Of a stretch of DNA of 64,000 bases, positions 8,298 through 16,458 are shown one piece after another. Source of the stretch: Streptomyces calvus (GTDB lineage Bacteria; Actinomycetota; Actinomycetes; Streptomycetales; Streptomycetaceae); assembly GCF_006782915.1 (NCBI RefSeq), contig NZ_VCNP01000056.1, positions 744,001 to 808,000 on the forward strand. The letters run 5' to 3'. Below the pieces are notes generated by a model. The model worked only from the letters and a program-made list of their open reading frames with translations. It was not told the origin of the DNA and did no database searches. The position numbers and the translations under genes were made by a program. Numbering within the stretch: the stretch's first letter is position 1; each line of letters starts with the position of its first letter.

Positions 8298-8759
8298 TCA
8301 TCCCGCGGAGGGAGTGCGGCGGCGTGCGGGTGGACCGGCCGCCGGGCGGGACATCGGCGGTCGGCACCGTTCGCACAGGCCCGTCAGTTCGACGGTGTGG
8401 TCGACCGCGTGGAACCCGATGTCCCGCGCGATCCTCGCCACCCACCGCTCGACCTCGTCCGAGTCGACCGCCAGGCTGAGGCCGCATTCCCGGCAGACGG
8501 CGTAGTGCCGGTGACCGTCGTCCGGCCTGGGCCGGTACAGACGTTCACCGGCACTGTCCCGCACCACGTCGACGTGGCCGGAGGCCGCCAGCAGGCGCAG
8601 GGTGCGGTAGACGGTGGTCAGGCCCACCGTCACGCCGTCCGCCGCCAGCGCGGCGTGCAGCGACTGGGCCGAGACGAAGGTGTCGTGGAGGTGCAGGGCC
8701 CGCAGGACGGCGGCCCGTTGCCGGGTCGCGCGCCACTCGGCCCGGGTCCTCTCGTGCAT
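8298..8759 (-). CDS. zur: Fur-family zinc uptake regulator, Zur type
   Basis: 153 residues from the ATG at 8759, chosen because AGGAGG lies seven bases upstream; an in-frame start eleven codons earlier has none. The N-terminal winged helix carries the Fur recognition segment VGLTTVYRTLRLLAASGHVDVV. The C-terminal half has the metal-binding HRHYAVCRECG and a second CxxC in GLCERCR, which form the structural zinc site of Fur proteins. It is the last gene of an L32-GTPase-zur operon and is surrounded by zinc genes and Zur boxes, which favours Zur over Fur, PerR or Nur. Zur represses uptake genes when zinc is bound. Confidence 0.87.
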   Translation of the reverse strand: MHERTRAEWRATRQRAAVLRALHLHDTFVSAQSLHAALAADGVTVGLTTVYRTLRLLAASGHVDVVRDSAGERLYRPRPDDGHRHYAVCRECGLSLAVDSDEVERWVARIARDIGFHAVDHTVELTGLCERCRPPMSRPAAGPPARRRTPSAG

Positions 8760-8803
8760 GAGTGTGCCTCCTGTCGCCCGGTGGACCGTCATGGGGACAG
8801 CCC

Positions 8804-9973
8804 TCAGGGGACTGGTGCCGGGCTCCGGTGGTCGTGCTCGAGGTCGCAGGCCTCACCGGTGTCCCAGGCGGGGAAGGGATCGTCGGCCGGGACCGGCTCG
8901 CCGTCGGCCATCAGGCAGCGCGACAGGGCCTCGCGCAGGCTCGCCGCGCGCAGTCCGACACCGATGAACACGAGTTCCTGGGCGTGCGGCGCGTCGGTGT
9001 CCCGCACGCCGGACGGCTCGAACCGGCCGACGGAACCGGCCTGCGACCACAGGCCCGTCACTCCCGCGCGTCCGGCCAGCGTGAAGAACCCCTTGGAGCG
9101 CAGCACCCGTCCGTGCCGCCCGCTGTCCAGCTCCCCGGTGACGAAGTCCCACAGCCGCCCGGGATGGAACGCGGCGGGGGAGCGGAACACCAGCGAGGAG
9201 ATGCCGTACTCCTCGGTCTCCGGGACGTGGTCGCCGTTCAGCTCCCGCACCCAGCCCGGCGCCTGCTGCGCGCGTTCCAGGTCGAACCGTCCGGTGGCCA
9301 GGACGTCCCGTGCCGGGACGCGGCCCCGCACCGCCGGGACCAGACGGGCCGCCGGGTTCAGACGGGTGAGCACTCCGCGCAGCCGGTCGGCCTCGGCGTC
9401 GCCGACCAGGTCCAGCTTGTTGAGCACCAGGACGTCGGCGAACTCGACCTGGTCGACCAGCAGGTCGCTGACGGTCCGTTCGTCGTCCTCGTACGGGGCC
9501 AGGCCGCGTTCGGCGAGGTCGTCGCCGGTGCCCAGTTCGGTGAGGAAGTTCGCGGCGTCGACCACGGTGACCATGGTGTCGAGGCGGGCCACGTCACCGA
9601 GGACGGCCCCGTCGTCGCGGGCGAACGCGAACGTCGCGGCGACCGGCATCGGCTCCGAGATGCCACTGGACTCGATGAGCAGGTAGTCGAACCGGCCCTC
9701 CAGGGCCAGGCGTTCGACCTCCTCCAGCAGATCGTCCCGCAGCGTGCAGCAGATGCAGCCGTTGGTCATCTCCACCAGGCGCTCCTCGGTGCGGGAGAGG
9801 GCGGCCTCGCCCCCGCGCACCAGGGCGGCGTCGATGTTGACCTCGCTCATGTCGTTGACGATCACCGCGACGCGCAGCCCTTCGCGGTTGGCGAGGACGT
9901 GGTTGAGCAGGGTGGTCTTGCCGGCGCCGAGGAAGCCCGACAGCACGGTGACGGGCAGCCGCTCGGAGAGCAT
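8804..9973 (-). CDS. COG0523 (CobW/ZigA/YciC-like) metal-chaperone GTPase
   Basis: 389 residues of the G3E GTPase family. The P-loop is VLSGFLGAGKTTLLNHV near residue 12, the family metal-binding CxCC is in NGCICCTLRDDL, the G4 motif is LVLNKLDLV, and the C-terminal CobW_C domain ends in the metal-ligand-rich CDLEHDHR. It starts five bases after the L32 stop and is followed by zur after 44 bases, so the three are one transcript under the Zur box at 10279. Zur-regulated COG0523 proteins are thought to deliver zinc to client enzymes under starvation; a role in cobalamin synthesis is unlikely in this operon. Confidence 0.9.
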   Translation of the reverse strand: MLSERLPVTVLSGFLGAGKTTLLNHVLANREGLRVAVIVNDMSEVNIDAALVRGGEAALSRTEERLVEMTNGCICCTLRDDLLEEVERLALEGRFDYLLIESSGISEPMPVAATFAFARDDGAVLGDVARLDTMVTVVDAANFLTELGTGDDLAERGLAPYEDDERTVSDLLVDQVEFADVLVLNKLDLVGDAEADRLRGVLTRLNPAARLVPAVRGRVPARDVLATGRFDLERAQQAPGWVRELNGDHVPETEEYGISSLVFRSPAAFHPGRLWDFVTGELDSGRHGRVLRSKGFFTLAGRAGVTGLWSQAGSVGRFEPSGVRDTDAPHAQELVFIGVGLRAASLREALSRCLMADGEPVPADDPFPAWDTGEACDLEHDHRSPAPVP

Positions 9974-9978
9974 CCGCG

Positions 9979-10149
9979 TCAGTCCTCGGGGCGCAGCAGG
10001 CCGCGCTGGTAGGCGCGCACGAGGTGCTGCGGGACGCGGTGGGTCACGCCGTCCACGGTGACCGGGACCAGGTTCGGTGTGTTCGCCTTCCACTGCGCGC
10101 GGCGGTGGCGGGTGTTGCTGCGGGACATCTTGCGCTTGGGTACGGCCAT
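9979..10149 (-). CDS. rpmF: 50S ribosomal protein L32, zinc-independent (cysteine-free) paralogue
   Basis: 56 residues starting MAVPKRKMSRSNTRHRRAQW, the universal start of bacterial L32, at an ATG preceded by GGAAGG. The zinc-ribbon cysteines of the ordinary L32 are absent; there is no cysteine at all. Such C-minus paralogues replace the zinc-containing protein in the ribosome during zinc starvation and free zinc for reuse. The Zur box at 10279-10293, about 130 bases upstream, and co-transcription with the GTPase and zur genes fit that role. An in-frame start further upstream would pass through the promoter and is not used here. Confidence 0.93.
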   Translation of the reverse strand: MAVPKRKMSRSNTRHRRAQWKANTPNLVPVTVDGVTHRVPQHLVRAYQRGLLRPED

Positions 10150-10278
10150 GGCGGTTTCCTTCCGGGAAGGGTGAACGGTCGGGGTGGGGCGTACGGCCGG
10201 TGAGGGCCGGGAGAGCCCGTGCGGGAACGCGGCCGGGTGCCGCACGGGTGCGGGCCTCGCGTCCGTCCGGCCAGCATA

Positions 10279-10293
10279 AGACAACGGTTTTCA
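10279..10293 (-). promoter_or_regulatory. Zur box upstream of rpmF-GTPase-zur operon
   Basis: Read on the minus strand this is TGAAAACCGTTGTCT, matching 10 of 15 positions of TGAAAATGATTTTCA. It is the only such site in the 230 bases between the L32 start and the aztA stop, and is placed to control the operon transcribed leftward from here. Confidence 0.7.
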
Positions 10294-10380
10294 TTTGCGG
10301 TAGCCGGGCGGGTGCGGGCCGTGGCGTTGGCGCGCGGGTCGTGACCGGATCCGGCCCCCGGGCCGGCCGCCCGGTCGTCC

Positions 10381-11124
10381 TCAGGCGGGCTGCCAGAGCT
10401 GGGAGAGCGCCTCGGTGGTGATGACCTGTTCGGGACGGCCCCGGCCGGCCAGTCGTCCGTCGCGGAGCAGGAGGCAGGAGTCCGCCGAGCGCGCCGCCTC
10501 CAGGTCGTGGGTGGCCTGGACGACGGTCACGCCGTCGGCCACCAGTTCCGTCAGCAGGGCCGCGATCTGCTCGCGCGCCTCGGGGTCGAGTCCGGTCGTC
10601 GGCTCGTCCAGGAGCAGCAGGTCCGACTGCTGGGTGAGGCCCTGGGCGATCAGTGCCCGCTGCCGCTGTCCGCCCGACAGCTCGCCGAGCTGACGTGCGG
10701 CGAGGTGGTCGATGCCCAGCCGCTCCAGGGCCGTCTCCACGAGCGTGTGGTCCCGGCGGGTCAGCCGGCGCCATGGTCCGCGGTCGCCCCAGCGTCCCAT
10801 CTCCACCGCCTGCCGGACCGTCAGCGGCAGCGCGTCTGCGACGGCGCCGCGCTGCGGGGCGAACGCGGGCGGCCGGTCGCCGGTGTGGTGGACCTCGCCC
10901 GCTGTGGGGCGGATCACGCCGGCCAGCACGCCGAGCAGGGTGGACTTCCCGCTTCCGTTCGCGCCGACGAGAGCGGTGACCGCCAACGCCGGTATTTCCG
11001 CGTCGAGTTGACGCAGGACCGGGCGGCCCGGATAGCCGGCGGACAGTCCGGTGAAACGGACACGGGCGGTCCGGTCCTCCGCGGGGGCGGGGGAGGGGTG
11101 CGGTTTTTTGAACATGGTTTTCAT
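10381..11124 (-). CDS. aztA: Zinc ABC transporter ATP-binding protein AztA
   Basis: A 247-residue cytoplasmic ABC ATPase of the manganese/zinc (ZnuC/AztA) subfamily. Walker A is VGANGSGKSTLLGVL near residue 53, the Q-loop region is AFAPQRGAVADALPLTV, the signature is LSGGQRQRALIAQGL, Walker B is LLLLDEPTTGLD and the H-loop is VVQATHDLEAARSADSC. It powers zinc import through the permease AztB, encoded divergently 14 bases away. The ATG at 11124 lies directly beside the Zur box and has no ribosome binding site on the short leader, so a leaderless message, or the ATG at 11115, is possible. The adjacent aztB, aztC and aztD genes support the name. Confidence 0.87.
   Translation of the reverse strand: MKTMFKKPHPSPAPAEDRTARVRFTGLSAGYPGRPVLRQLDAEIPALAVTALVGANGSGKSTLLGVLAGVIRPTAGEVHHTGDRPPAFAPQRGAVADALPLTVRQAVEMGRWGDRGPWRRLTRRDHTLVETALERLGIDHLAARQLGELSGGQRQRALIAQGLTQQSDLLLLDEPTTGLDPEAREQIAALLTELVADGVTVVQATHDLEAARSADSCLLLRDGRLAGRGRPEQVITTEALSQLWQPA
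11109..11123. promoter_or_regulatory. Zur box over the aztA start codon, between aztA and aztB
   Basis: TGAACATGGTTTTCA (minus strand TGAAAACCATGTTCA) matches 12 of 15 positions of the Zur consensus, the best of the four sites. It covers the aztA start codon and ends 15 bases before the aztB start, so one bound dimer could shut both divergent genes. Confidence 0.8.
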
Positions 11125-11138
11125 TGTAGTGTGCTCGC

Positions 11139-11993
11139 ATGGAGTGGTTGACGGGCCCTTTCGAGGTGACCTTCGTGCAAAGGGCCCTGTGGGGCGGAAT
11201 GTTGGTGTCGGCGATCTGCGCCCTGGCCGGAACCTGGGTGGTGCTCCGAGGGATGGCCTTCCTCGGCGACGCCATGTCCCACGGACTGCTGCCGGGTGTC
11301 GCGCTCGCCGCGCTGTTCGGCGGCAACCTGCTGGTGGGGGCGCTGCTGAGCGCGGCCGTCATGACCGCGGGCGTCACCGCCCTCGGCCGGACCCCGAGGC
11401 TGTCCCAGGACACCGGCATCGGCCTGCTGTTCGTGGGAATGCTGTCGCTGGGCGTGATCATCGTGTCGCGTTCGCAGTCCTTCGCGGTCGACCTGACCGG
11501 CTTCCTCTTCGGCGACGTCCTCGCCGTCCGCGAACAGGACCTGGTGCTGCTGGCCGGGGCGCTGGTGCTGGCCCTCGCCGTCTCGGTCCTCGGCCACCGG
11601 GCCTTCCTCGCCCTCGCGTTCGACCCGCGCAAGGCCGGCACCCTCGGCCTGCGGCCCCGCCTCGCACACGCCGTCCTGCTCGGCCTGCTCGCGCTGGCCA
11701 TCGTCGCCTCCTTCCACATCGTGGGCACCCTGCTCGTCCTGGGCCTGCTCATCGCGCCGCCCGCCGCCGCGCTGCCCTGGGCGCGCAGCGTGCGGGGCGT
11801 GATGGTCCTCGCGGCGGTGCTGGGCGTCGTCGCCACCTTCGGCGGCCTGCTGCTGTCCTGGCACCTGGGCACCGCCGCCGGCGCGACGGTCTCGGCCCTC
11901 GCCGTGGTCCTGTTCTTCCTCTCCCACCTGGCATCCGGACTGCGCCACCGCCGCGCGCGCCCCGGCGGCGCTCCCGCCGCGGCAACCGACTGA
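11139..11993 (+). CDS. aztB: Zinc ABC transporter permease AztB
   Basis: 284 residues, very hydrophobic, with about eight or nine predicted membrane helices, of the ABC-3 (ZnuB/AztB) permease family. GTWVVLRGMAFLGDAMSHGLLPGVALA near residue 30 is the family signature and coupling region, and HIVGTLLVLGLLIAPPAAA near residue 195 is a later conserved helix. It forms the membrane channel used with the AztA ATPase and the AztC binding protein. The ATG has no strong Shine-Dalgarno sequence because it lies only 14 bases from the divergent aztA start; leaderless translation is likely. The C-terminus ends in a basic tail. Confidence 0.9.
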   Translation: MEWLTGPFEVTFVQRALWGGMLVSAICALAGTWVVLRGMAFLGDAMSHGLLPGVALAALFGGNLLVGALLSAAVMTAGVTALGRTPRLSQDTGIGLLFVGMLSLGVIIVSRSQSFAVDLTGFLFGDVLAVREQDLVLLAGALVLALAVSVLGHRAFLALAFDPRKAGTLGLRPRLAHAVLLGLLALAIVASFHIVGTLLVLGLLIAPPAAALPWARSVRGVMVLAAVLGVVATFGGLLLSWHLGTAAGATVSALAVVLFFLSHLASGLRHRRARPGGAPAAATD

Positions 11994-12014
11994 ACGAAAT
12001 CCGAGGCGATCGTC

Positions 12015-13259
12015 TTGTCTGCCCGAATACCCGCCCGCCGGGCCACCGGCGCCCGCACACCGGCCGCGCTGCTGGCCGCCGCCCTGCTCGTCACCGGCTG
12101 CTCCGCCCAGGACGACGACGCGTCCGCACCGGCGAGCAGCCCCTCCGCCACCACCCCGCACGGGTACGTCGAAGGCGCGAAGGAGAGCGCCGAGCAGCAG
12201 TCCCGGCTGCTGCTCAACGACCCGGGCAGCGGGGACACCCGGGTCCTGGACCTCATCACCGGCACGACGCACAAGGTGACCGGGACGAAGGACACCGCGG
12301 GCCTCACCACGGACGGCCGGTTCGGCTTCCTCCACACCGCCGACGGCACCCGCGTCGTCGACGGCGGCGCCTGGATGGTGGACCACGGCGACCACGTGCA
12401 CTACTACCGCGCGGCGATACGCGACGTCGGTGAACTGACGGCCGGATCCGGCGCGCTGGTCCGCAGCGACGCCGCCGTGACCGCGGTGACGGACGGGGAC
12501 GGCCGGACCGCGCTCTACGACCGCACCGAGCTGGAGAAGGGCCGGATCGGCTCCCCGAGCACGCTGCCCGCAACGCACACGGCGGCCGTCGTCCCGTACG
12601 CGGAGCACCTCCTCGCCCTCACGGACGACGGGAAGGGGCCCGCCGAACTCACGGTGTACGACCGCGACGGCAAGCGCGTCGCCACCCCCGGCGCCCGGTG
12701 CGAGGACCCGCGCGGCGACGCCGTCACCCGGCGCGGAGTGGTCCTCGGCTGCGCCGACGGAGCCCTCCTCGTCCGCGAGGACGACGGCGAGTTCACCGCC
12801 GAACGCATCCCGTACGACGGCGACGTGCCCGCGAAGGAACGCGCCACGGCCTTCCACCACCGGGCCGGCAGCGACACCCTCACCGCGCCTGCCGGCGACC
12901 GGGCCGTGTGGGTCCTGGACGTCACCGACCGCACCTGGACGCGCGTGCCCACCGGGCCCGTCGTCGCCGCCAACACCGCGGGCGAGGGCTCACCGCTGCT
13001 CGTCCTGGAGACCGACGGATCCCTGCACGGCTACGACATCGCCACCGGCAAGCACCTGACCCGCACCGAGCGGCTCCTCGCGCACGCCACCGCGCAGGAC
13101 GGAACCGGCCCCGTCATCGAGGTCGACCGCAGCCGCGCCTACCTCAACGACCCCGACGGGCGACGCGTGTACGAGATCGACTACAACGACGACCTGCGCA
13201 TCGCGCGCACCTTCGACCTGGACATCGAACCGGCCCTGATGGTGGAGACCGGACGATGA
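12015..13259 (+). CDS. aztD: Zinc metallochaperone AztD-like lipoprotein (first copy)
   Basis: 414 residues from a TTG start with GAGG eight bases upstream. A lipoprotein signal ends at VTGC (Cys29), so the protein is anchored outside the membrane. The rest is a repetitive beta-propeller-like fold with repeated LxVYDRDG/VWVLDVTD blades. The histidine cluster WMVDHGDHVHYYRAA around residue 120 resembles the zinc site of AztD, which hands zinc to the binding protein AztC. It lies 21 bases after aztB and overlaps aztC by four bases, so aztB-aztD-aztC-aztD2 form one operon. A second diverged copy follows aztC. The name rests on context and architecture. Confidence 0.8.
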   Translation: MSARIPARRATGARTPAALLAAALLVTGCSAQDDDASAPASSPSATTPHGYVEGAKESAEQQSRLLLNDPGSGDTRVLDLITGTTHKVTGTKDTAGLTTDGRFGFLHTADGTRVVDGGAWMVDHGDHVHYYRAAIRDVGELTAGSGALVRSDAAVTAVTDGDGRTALYDRTELEKGRIGSPSTLPATHTAAVVPYAEHLLALTDDGKGPAELTVYDRDGKRVATPGARCEDPRGDAVTRRGVVLGCADGALLVREDDGEFTAERIPYDGDVPAKERATAFHHRAGSDTLTAPAGDRAVWVLDVTDRTWTRVPTGPVVAANTAGEGSPLLVLETDGSLHGYDIATGKHLTRTERLLAHATAQDGTGPVIEVDRSRAYLNDPDGRRVYEIDYNDDLRIARTFDLDIEPALMVETGR

Positions 13260-14215
13260 CGACGACCGGGCGCACCGCCCTGCGGCTGCGCCGCCTGCTG
13301 ATCACCCTCGTCACCTTCGCCTGCGTCGGCACCGCCACCGCCTGCGCCGGCGGCGACGACCGTGCCCGCGTGGTGGTGACGACCAACATCCTCGGCGACA
13401 TCACCCGCGAGATCGTCGGCGACCAGGCCGACGTCACCGTGCTGATGAAACCCAACGCCGACCCGCACTCCTTCGGCCTGTCGGCCGTGCAGGCCGCCGA
13501 GCTCGAACAGGCCGACCTCGTGGTCCACAACGGGCTCGGCCTGGAGGAGAACGTGCTGCGGCACGTGGAGGCCGCCCGGGAGTCCGGCGTCGCCACCTTC
13601 GAGGCCGGCGCGGCGGTGGACCCGCTCACCTTCCGGGCGCACGACGACGGCGGCCCCGAGGACGGGGCCGGGCAGCCCGACCCGCACTTCTGGACCGACC
13701 CCGACCGGGTGCGCAAGGCCGCCGCACTGATCGCCGACCAGGTCGTCGAACACGTCGCCGGCGTCGACGAGAAGACCGTCCGCGCCAACGCCGACCGCTA
13801 CGACGGGCAACTCGCCGACCTCACCACGTGGATGGAGACGACCTTCGACCGCATCCCCGAGGAGCGGCGCGCCCTGGTCACCAACCACCACGTCTTCGGC
13901 TACCTCGCCGACCGCTTCGGCTTCCGCGTGATCGGCGCGGTCGTCCCCAGCGGCACGACGCTTGCCTCGCCCAGCTCCTCCGACCTGCGCTCGCTCACCG
14001 AGGCCATGCGCGACGCCGGCGTGCGCACCGTCTTCGCGGACTCCTCCCAGCCCAAGCGGCTGGCCGAGGTCCTGCGCAAGGAGCTGGGCGGCCGGGTGCG
14101 CGTCGTCGAGCTCTACTCCGAGTCCCTCACCGAGCAGGGCAAGGGCGCCGCCACCTACCTGCAGATGATGCGCGCCAACACCACGGCCATGACCGACGGC
14201 CTGACCGGCGACTGA
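13256..14215 (+). CDS. aztC: Zinc ABC transporter substrate-binding lipoprotein AztC
   Basis: 319 residues of the ZnuA/TroA cluster A-I binding-protein family. The signal peptide ends in a lipobox with Cys30 (TATAC). Zinc ligands expected for the family are visible: the histidine in MKPNADPHSFGLSA, the next in PDPHFWTDP, the pair in LVTNHHVFGYLADRFGF, and a late aspartate in VFADSSQPKRLAEV. The long helix linking the two lobes is around ALIADQVVEHV. The ATG overlaps the aztD stop, giving translational coupling. It captures zinc outside the membrane for AztB and probably receives zinc from AztD. Confidence 0.9.
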   Translation: MTTTGRTALRLRRLLITLVTFACVGTATACAGGDDRARVVVTTNILGDITREIVGDQADVTVLMKPNADPHSFGLSAVQAAELEQADLVVHNGLGLEENVLRHVEAARESGVATFEAGAAVDPLTFRAHDDGGPEDGAGQPDPHFWTDPDRVRKAAALIADQVVEHVAGVDEKTVRANADRYDGQLADLTTWMETTFDRIPEERRALVTNHHVFGYLADRFGFRVIGAVVPSGTTLASPSSSDLRSLTEAMRDAGVRTVFADSSQPKRLAEVLRKELGGRVRVVELYSESLTEQGKGAATYLQMMRANTTAMTDGLTGD

Positions 14216-14242
14216 AACCCCGACCACGAAAGAGGAACACCA

Positions 14243-15445
14243 GTGAACACCTCCACCCGCACCAGAGCCGTCACCGGTACGGCCCTCGCCCTGGCCGTCG
14301 CCACGGTCCTGACCGCCTGCGGCGGCGGAGACAGCTCCCCGTCCGACGCGAAGGCGCCGGAGAAGTCCCCCGCCGCCAAGGCCGTCGCCGTGAAGGACCC
14401 CCTGGTCGCCACCTTCGACGGCGGCCTGTACGTCCTGGACGGCGAGAGCCTGAAGGTCGCCAGGACCATCGACCTGCCCGGCTTCAACCGCGTGAACCCC
14501 GCCGGGGACGACGAGCACGTCGTCGTCTCCACCGACGCCGGGTTCCGCATCCTGAACGCCGCCGAGCAGGCCTTCACCGGCGTCGAGTACCCGGGCGCCA
14601 AGCCGGGCCACGTCGTCCGCCACGCCGGCAAGACGATCCTGTTCACCGACGGCACCGGCGAGGTCAACGTCTTCGACCCCGACGACCTGGCCGGCGGCAC
14701 GAAGCCGAAGGGACGCACCTACGCCTCCGCCGAGGCGCACCACGGCGTCGCCATCGAACTGAGCAACGGCGAACTCCTCAGCACCCTGGGCACCGAGGAG
14801 AAGCGCACCGGCGCCCTCGTCCTGGACCAGGACAACAAGGAGATCGGGCGCGCCGAGAACTGCCCCGGCGTCCACGGCGAGGCCGCGGCGAAGGGCGAGG
14901 CCGTCGCCGTCGGCTGCGAGGACGGCGTCCTCATCTACAAGGACGGCGAGTTCACCAAGGTCGACGCCCCCGACGACTACGGCCGCATCGGCAACCAGGC
15001 GGGCAGCGAGGAGTCCCCGGTCCTGCTCGGCGACTACAAGACCGACCCGGAGGCCGAGTTGGAACGGCCCACGCGCATCTCCCTCATCGACACCGGGGCG
15101 GCGAAGCTGCGCCTGGTCGACCTGGGCACCAGCTACTCGTTCCGCTCGCTCGGCCGCGGCCCGCACGGCGAGGCGCTCGTCCTCGGCACCAACGGCGTCC
15201 TGCACGTCATCGACCCCGAGTCGGGCACGATCGAGAAGAAGATCCCCGTCGTCGGGAAGTGGCAGGAGCCCCTGGACTGGCAGCAGCCCCGGCCCACCCT
15301 GTTCGTCCGCGACCACACCGCGTACGTCTCCGAGCCGGGCAAGCGCATGCTGCACGCCGTCGACATCGAGTCCGGTGAGAAGCTGAAGTCCGTGACCCTC
15401 CCGAAGAGCACCAACGAACTGTCGGGTGTCGTCGCGGGCCACTGA
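14243..15445 (+). CDS. aztD: AztD-like zinc metallochaperone lipoprotein (second copy)
   Basis: 400 residues from a GTG preceded by AGAGGAA. The lipobox is VLTAC with Cys26. Blade-like repeats such as LVATFDGGLYVLDGESLKV and EVNVFDPDDL indicate a propeller; AEAHHGVAIEL and NCPGVHGEAAA carry candidate metal ligands. It is the last gene of the azt operon, 27 bases after aztC, and ends before a strong hairpin at 15459. It resembles the first copy in length and plan but is clearly diverged. Which of the two is the true AztD partner cannot be decided here; this one keeps the paired cysteine/histidine region, the first has the denser histidine cluster. Confidence 0.78.
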   Translation: MNTSTRTRAVTGTALALAVATVLTACGGGDSSPSDAKAPEKSPAAKAVAVKDPLVATFDGGLYVLDGESLKVARTIDLPGFNRVNPAGDDEHVVVSTDAGFRILNAAEQAFTGVEYPGAKPGHVVRHAGKTILFTDGTGEVNVFDPDDLAGGTKPKGRTYASAEAHHGVAIELSNGELLSTLGTEEKRTGALVLDQDNKEIGRAENCPGVHGEAAAKGEAVAVGCEDGVLIYKDGEFTKVDAPDDYGRIGNQAGSEESPVLLGDYKTDPEAELERPTRISLIDTGAAKLRLVDLGTSYSFRSLGRGPHGEALVLGTNGVLHVIDPESGTIEKKIPVVGKWQEPLDWQQPRPTLFVRDHTAYVSEPGKRMLHAVDIESGEKLKSVTLPKSTNELSGVVAGH

Positions 15446-15458
15446 CGACCGGACCCTC

Positions 15459-15494
15459 GGTGCACCCGGCCGGTCCGGCGCGGCCGGGTGCACC
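15459..15494. terminator. Bidirectional terminator hairpin between azt and ssu operons
   Basis: A perfect 13-bp stem (GGTGCACCCGGCC, bases 15459-15471, pairing with 15482-15494) with a 10-base loop. It lies between two convergent operons, so it can end transcription from both sides. Confidence 0.75.
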
Positions 15495-15519
15495 GTCCCT
15501 CGGCTCGGCGTCCGTGGGC

Positions 15520-16458
15520 TCAGCGGGTGACGAGCAGGCCCCGGCCGCGCAGCACCCACCGCTCCAGTGGGCTGAAGACCAGCAGGTCGACGGCGATGCC
15601 GACGATCAGGATCAGGAAGATGGCCAGGAACACCTGGGACATGCTCGAGTTGTTCCGCCCGTTCTCCAGCAACTGCCCGAGCCCGATGCCCAGATCGGGC
15701 GAGGAGGCGATGATCTCGGCGGCCATCAGCGACCGCCAGGAAAAGGCCCAGCCCTGCTTCAGGCCCGCCAGATAGCCGGGCAGCGCGGCCGGCATCACGA
15801 TGTACCGGGCGCCGCGCACCCCGGTGGCCCCCAGCGTCCGGCCGGCCCGCAGGTACAGCGGCGGGATCTGGTCGATGCCCGCGACCAGGCCGTTCGCGAT
15901 CGAGGGGACCGCGCCGAGCAGGATCACGGCGTACATCATCGAGTCGTTCAGGCCCAGCCAGATCACGGCGGGCGGCACCCACGCCACGGACGGCAGGGAC
16001 TGCAGTCCGGACAGGATCGGGCCGAGGGCCGCCCGCACGAATCCGATCCGCGCGACGAGCAGGCCGAGCGGTGTGCCGATGGCGAGTGCCAGCAGGAAGC
16101 CGAGCAGACCGCGGGAGACGCTGGTCCAGATGTAGTCGAGCAGCGTGCCCTGCAGCCAGGCGGCACGCACCTCCTCGGCCACCGCGGAGGGTGCGGGCAG
16201 CTTGTAGTCGGGGGCGACCTCCGCCCACACCAGCACCTGCCAGACGACCAGCACCAGGGCGACGGCGGTGACCGGCGGCAGCACCTTGCGCACCAGGGTC
16301 TCGCGCAGCGGCGTGCGGCGGACCCGCACCGCGTCCAGCGCGTCGAGCCCGGCCTCGAGACCCGCCAGGGCCTGCTCGTCGCGCGGTTCCCCGGCCGCCG
16401 GGGAGGCGTCCTTCGGGGGCCCGGAGGCGGTGTCGGTGTCGGTGTCAGTGCCGGCCAT
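15520..16458 (-). CDS. ssuC: Aliphatic sulfonate ABC transporter permease SsuC
   Basis: About 312 residues of the SsuC/TauC/NrtB permease family. There are six predicted membrane helices after a 60-residue polar N-terminus. The EAA-type coupling loop is in AGRTLGATGVRGARYIVMPAALPGYLAGL, and the motif AFSWRSLMAAEII is typical of the family. ATG at 16458 is preferred because GAGGAGA lies upstream; a GTG six codons earlier overlaps that site. The gene overlaps the end of ssuB by 14 bases. It works with the SsuB ATPase and the SsuA lipoprotein to import alkanesulfonates as a sulfur source. Confidence 0.87.
   Translation of the reverse strand: MAGTDTDTDTASGPPKDASPAAGEPRDEQALAGLEAGLDALDAVRVRRTPLRETLVRKVLPPVTAVALVLVVWQVLVWAEVAPDYKLPAPSAVAEEVRAAWLQGTLLDYIWTSVSRGLLGFLLALAIGTPLGLLVARIGFVRAALGPILSGLQSLPSVAWVPPAVIWLGLNDSMMYAVILLGAVPSIANGLVAGIDQIPPLYLRAGRTLGATGVRGARYIVMPAALPGYLAGLKQGWAFSWRSLMAAEIIASSPDLGIGLGQLLENGRNNSSMSQVFLAIFLILIVGIAVDLLVFSPLERWVLRGRGLLVTR

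Noticed and set aside
9974..12349. Extension of the COG0523 GTPase frame far upstream of 9973
   Set aside because: The extra sequence crosses the L32 gene, the Zur box and aztA in another frame; the GTPase starts with MLSERLPVTVLSGFLGAGK at 9973.
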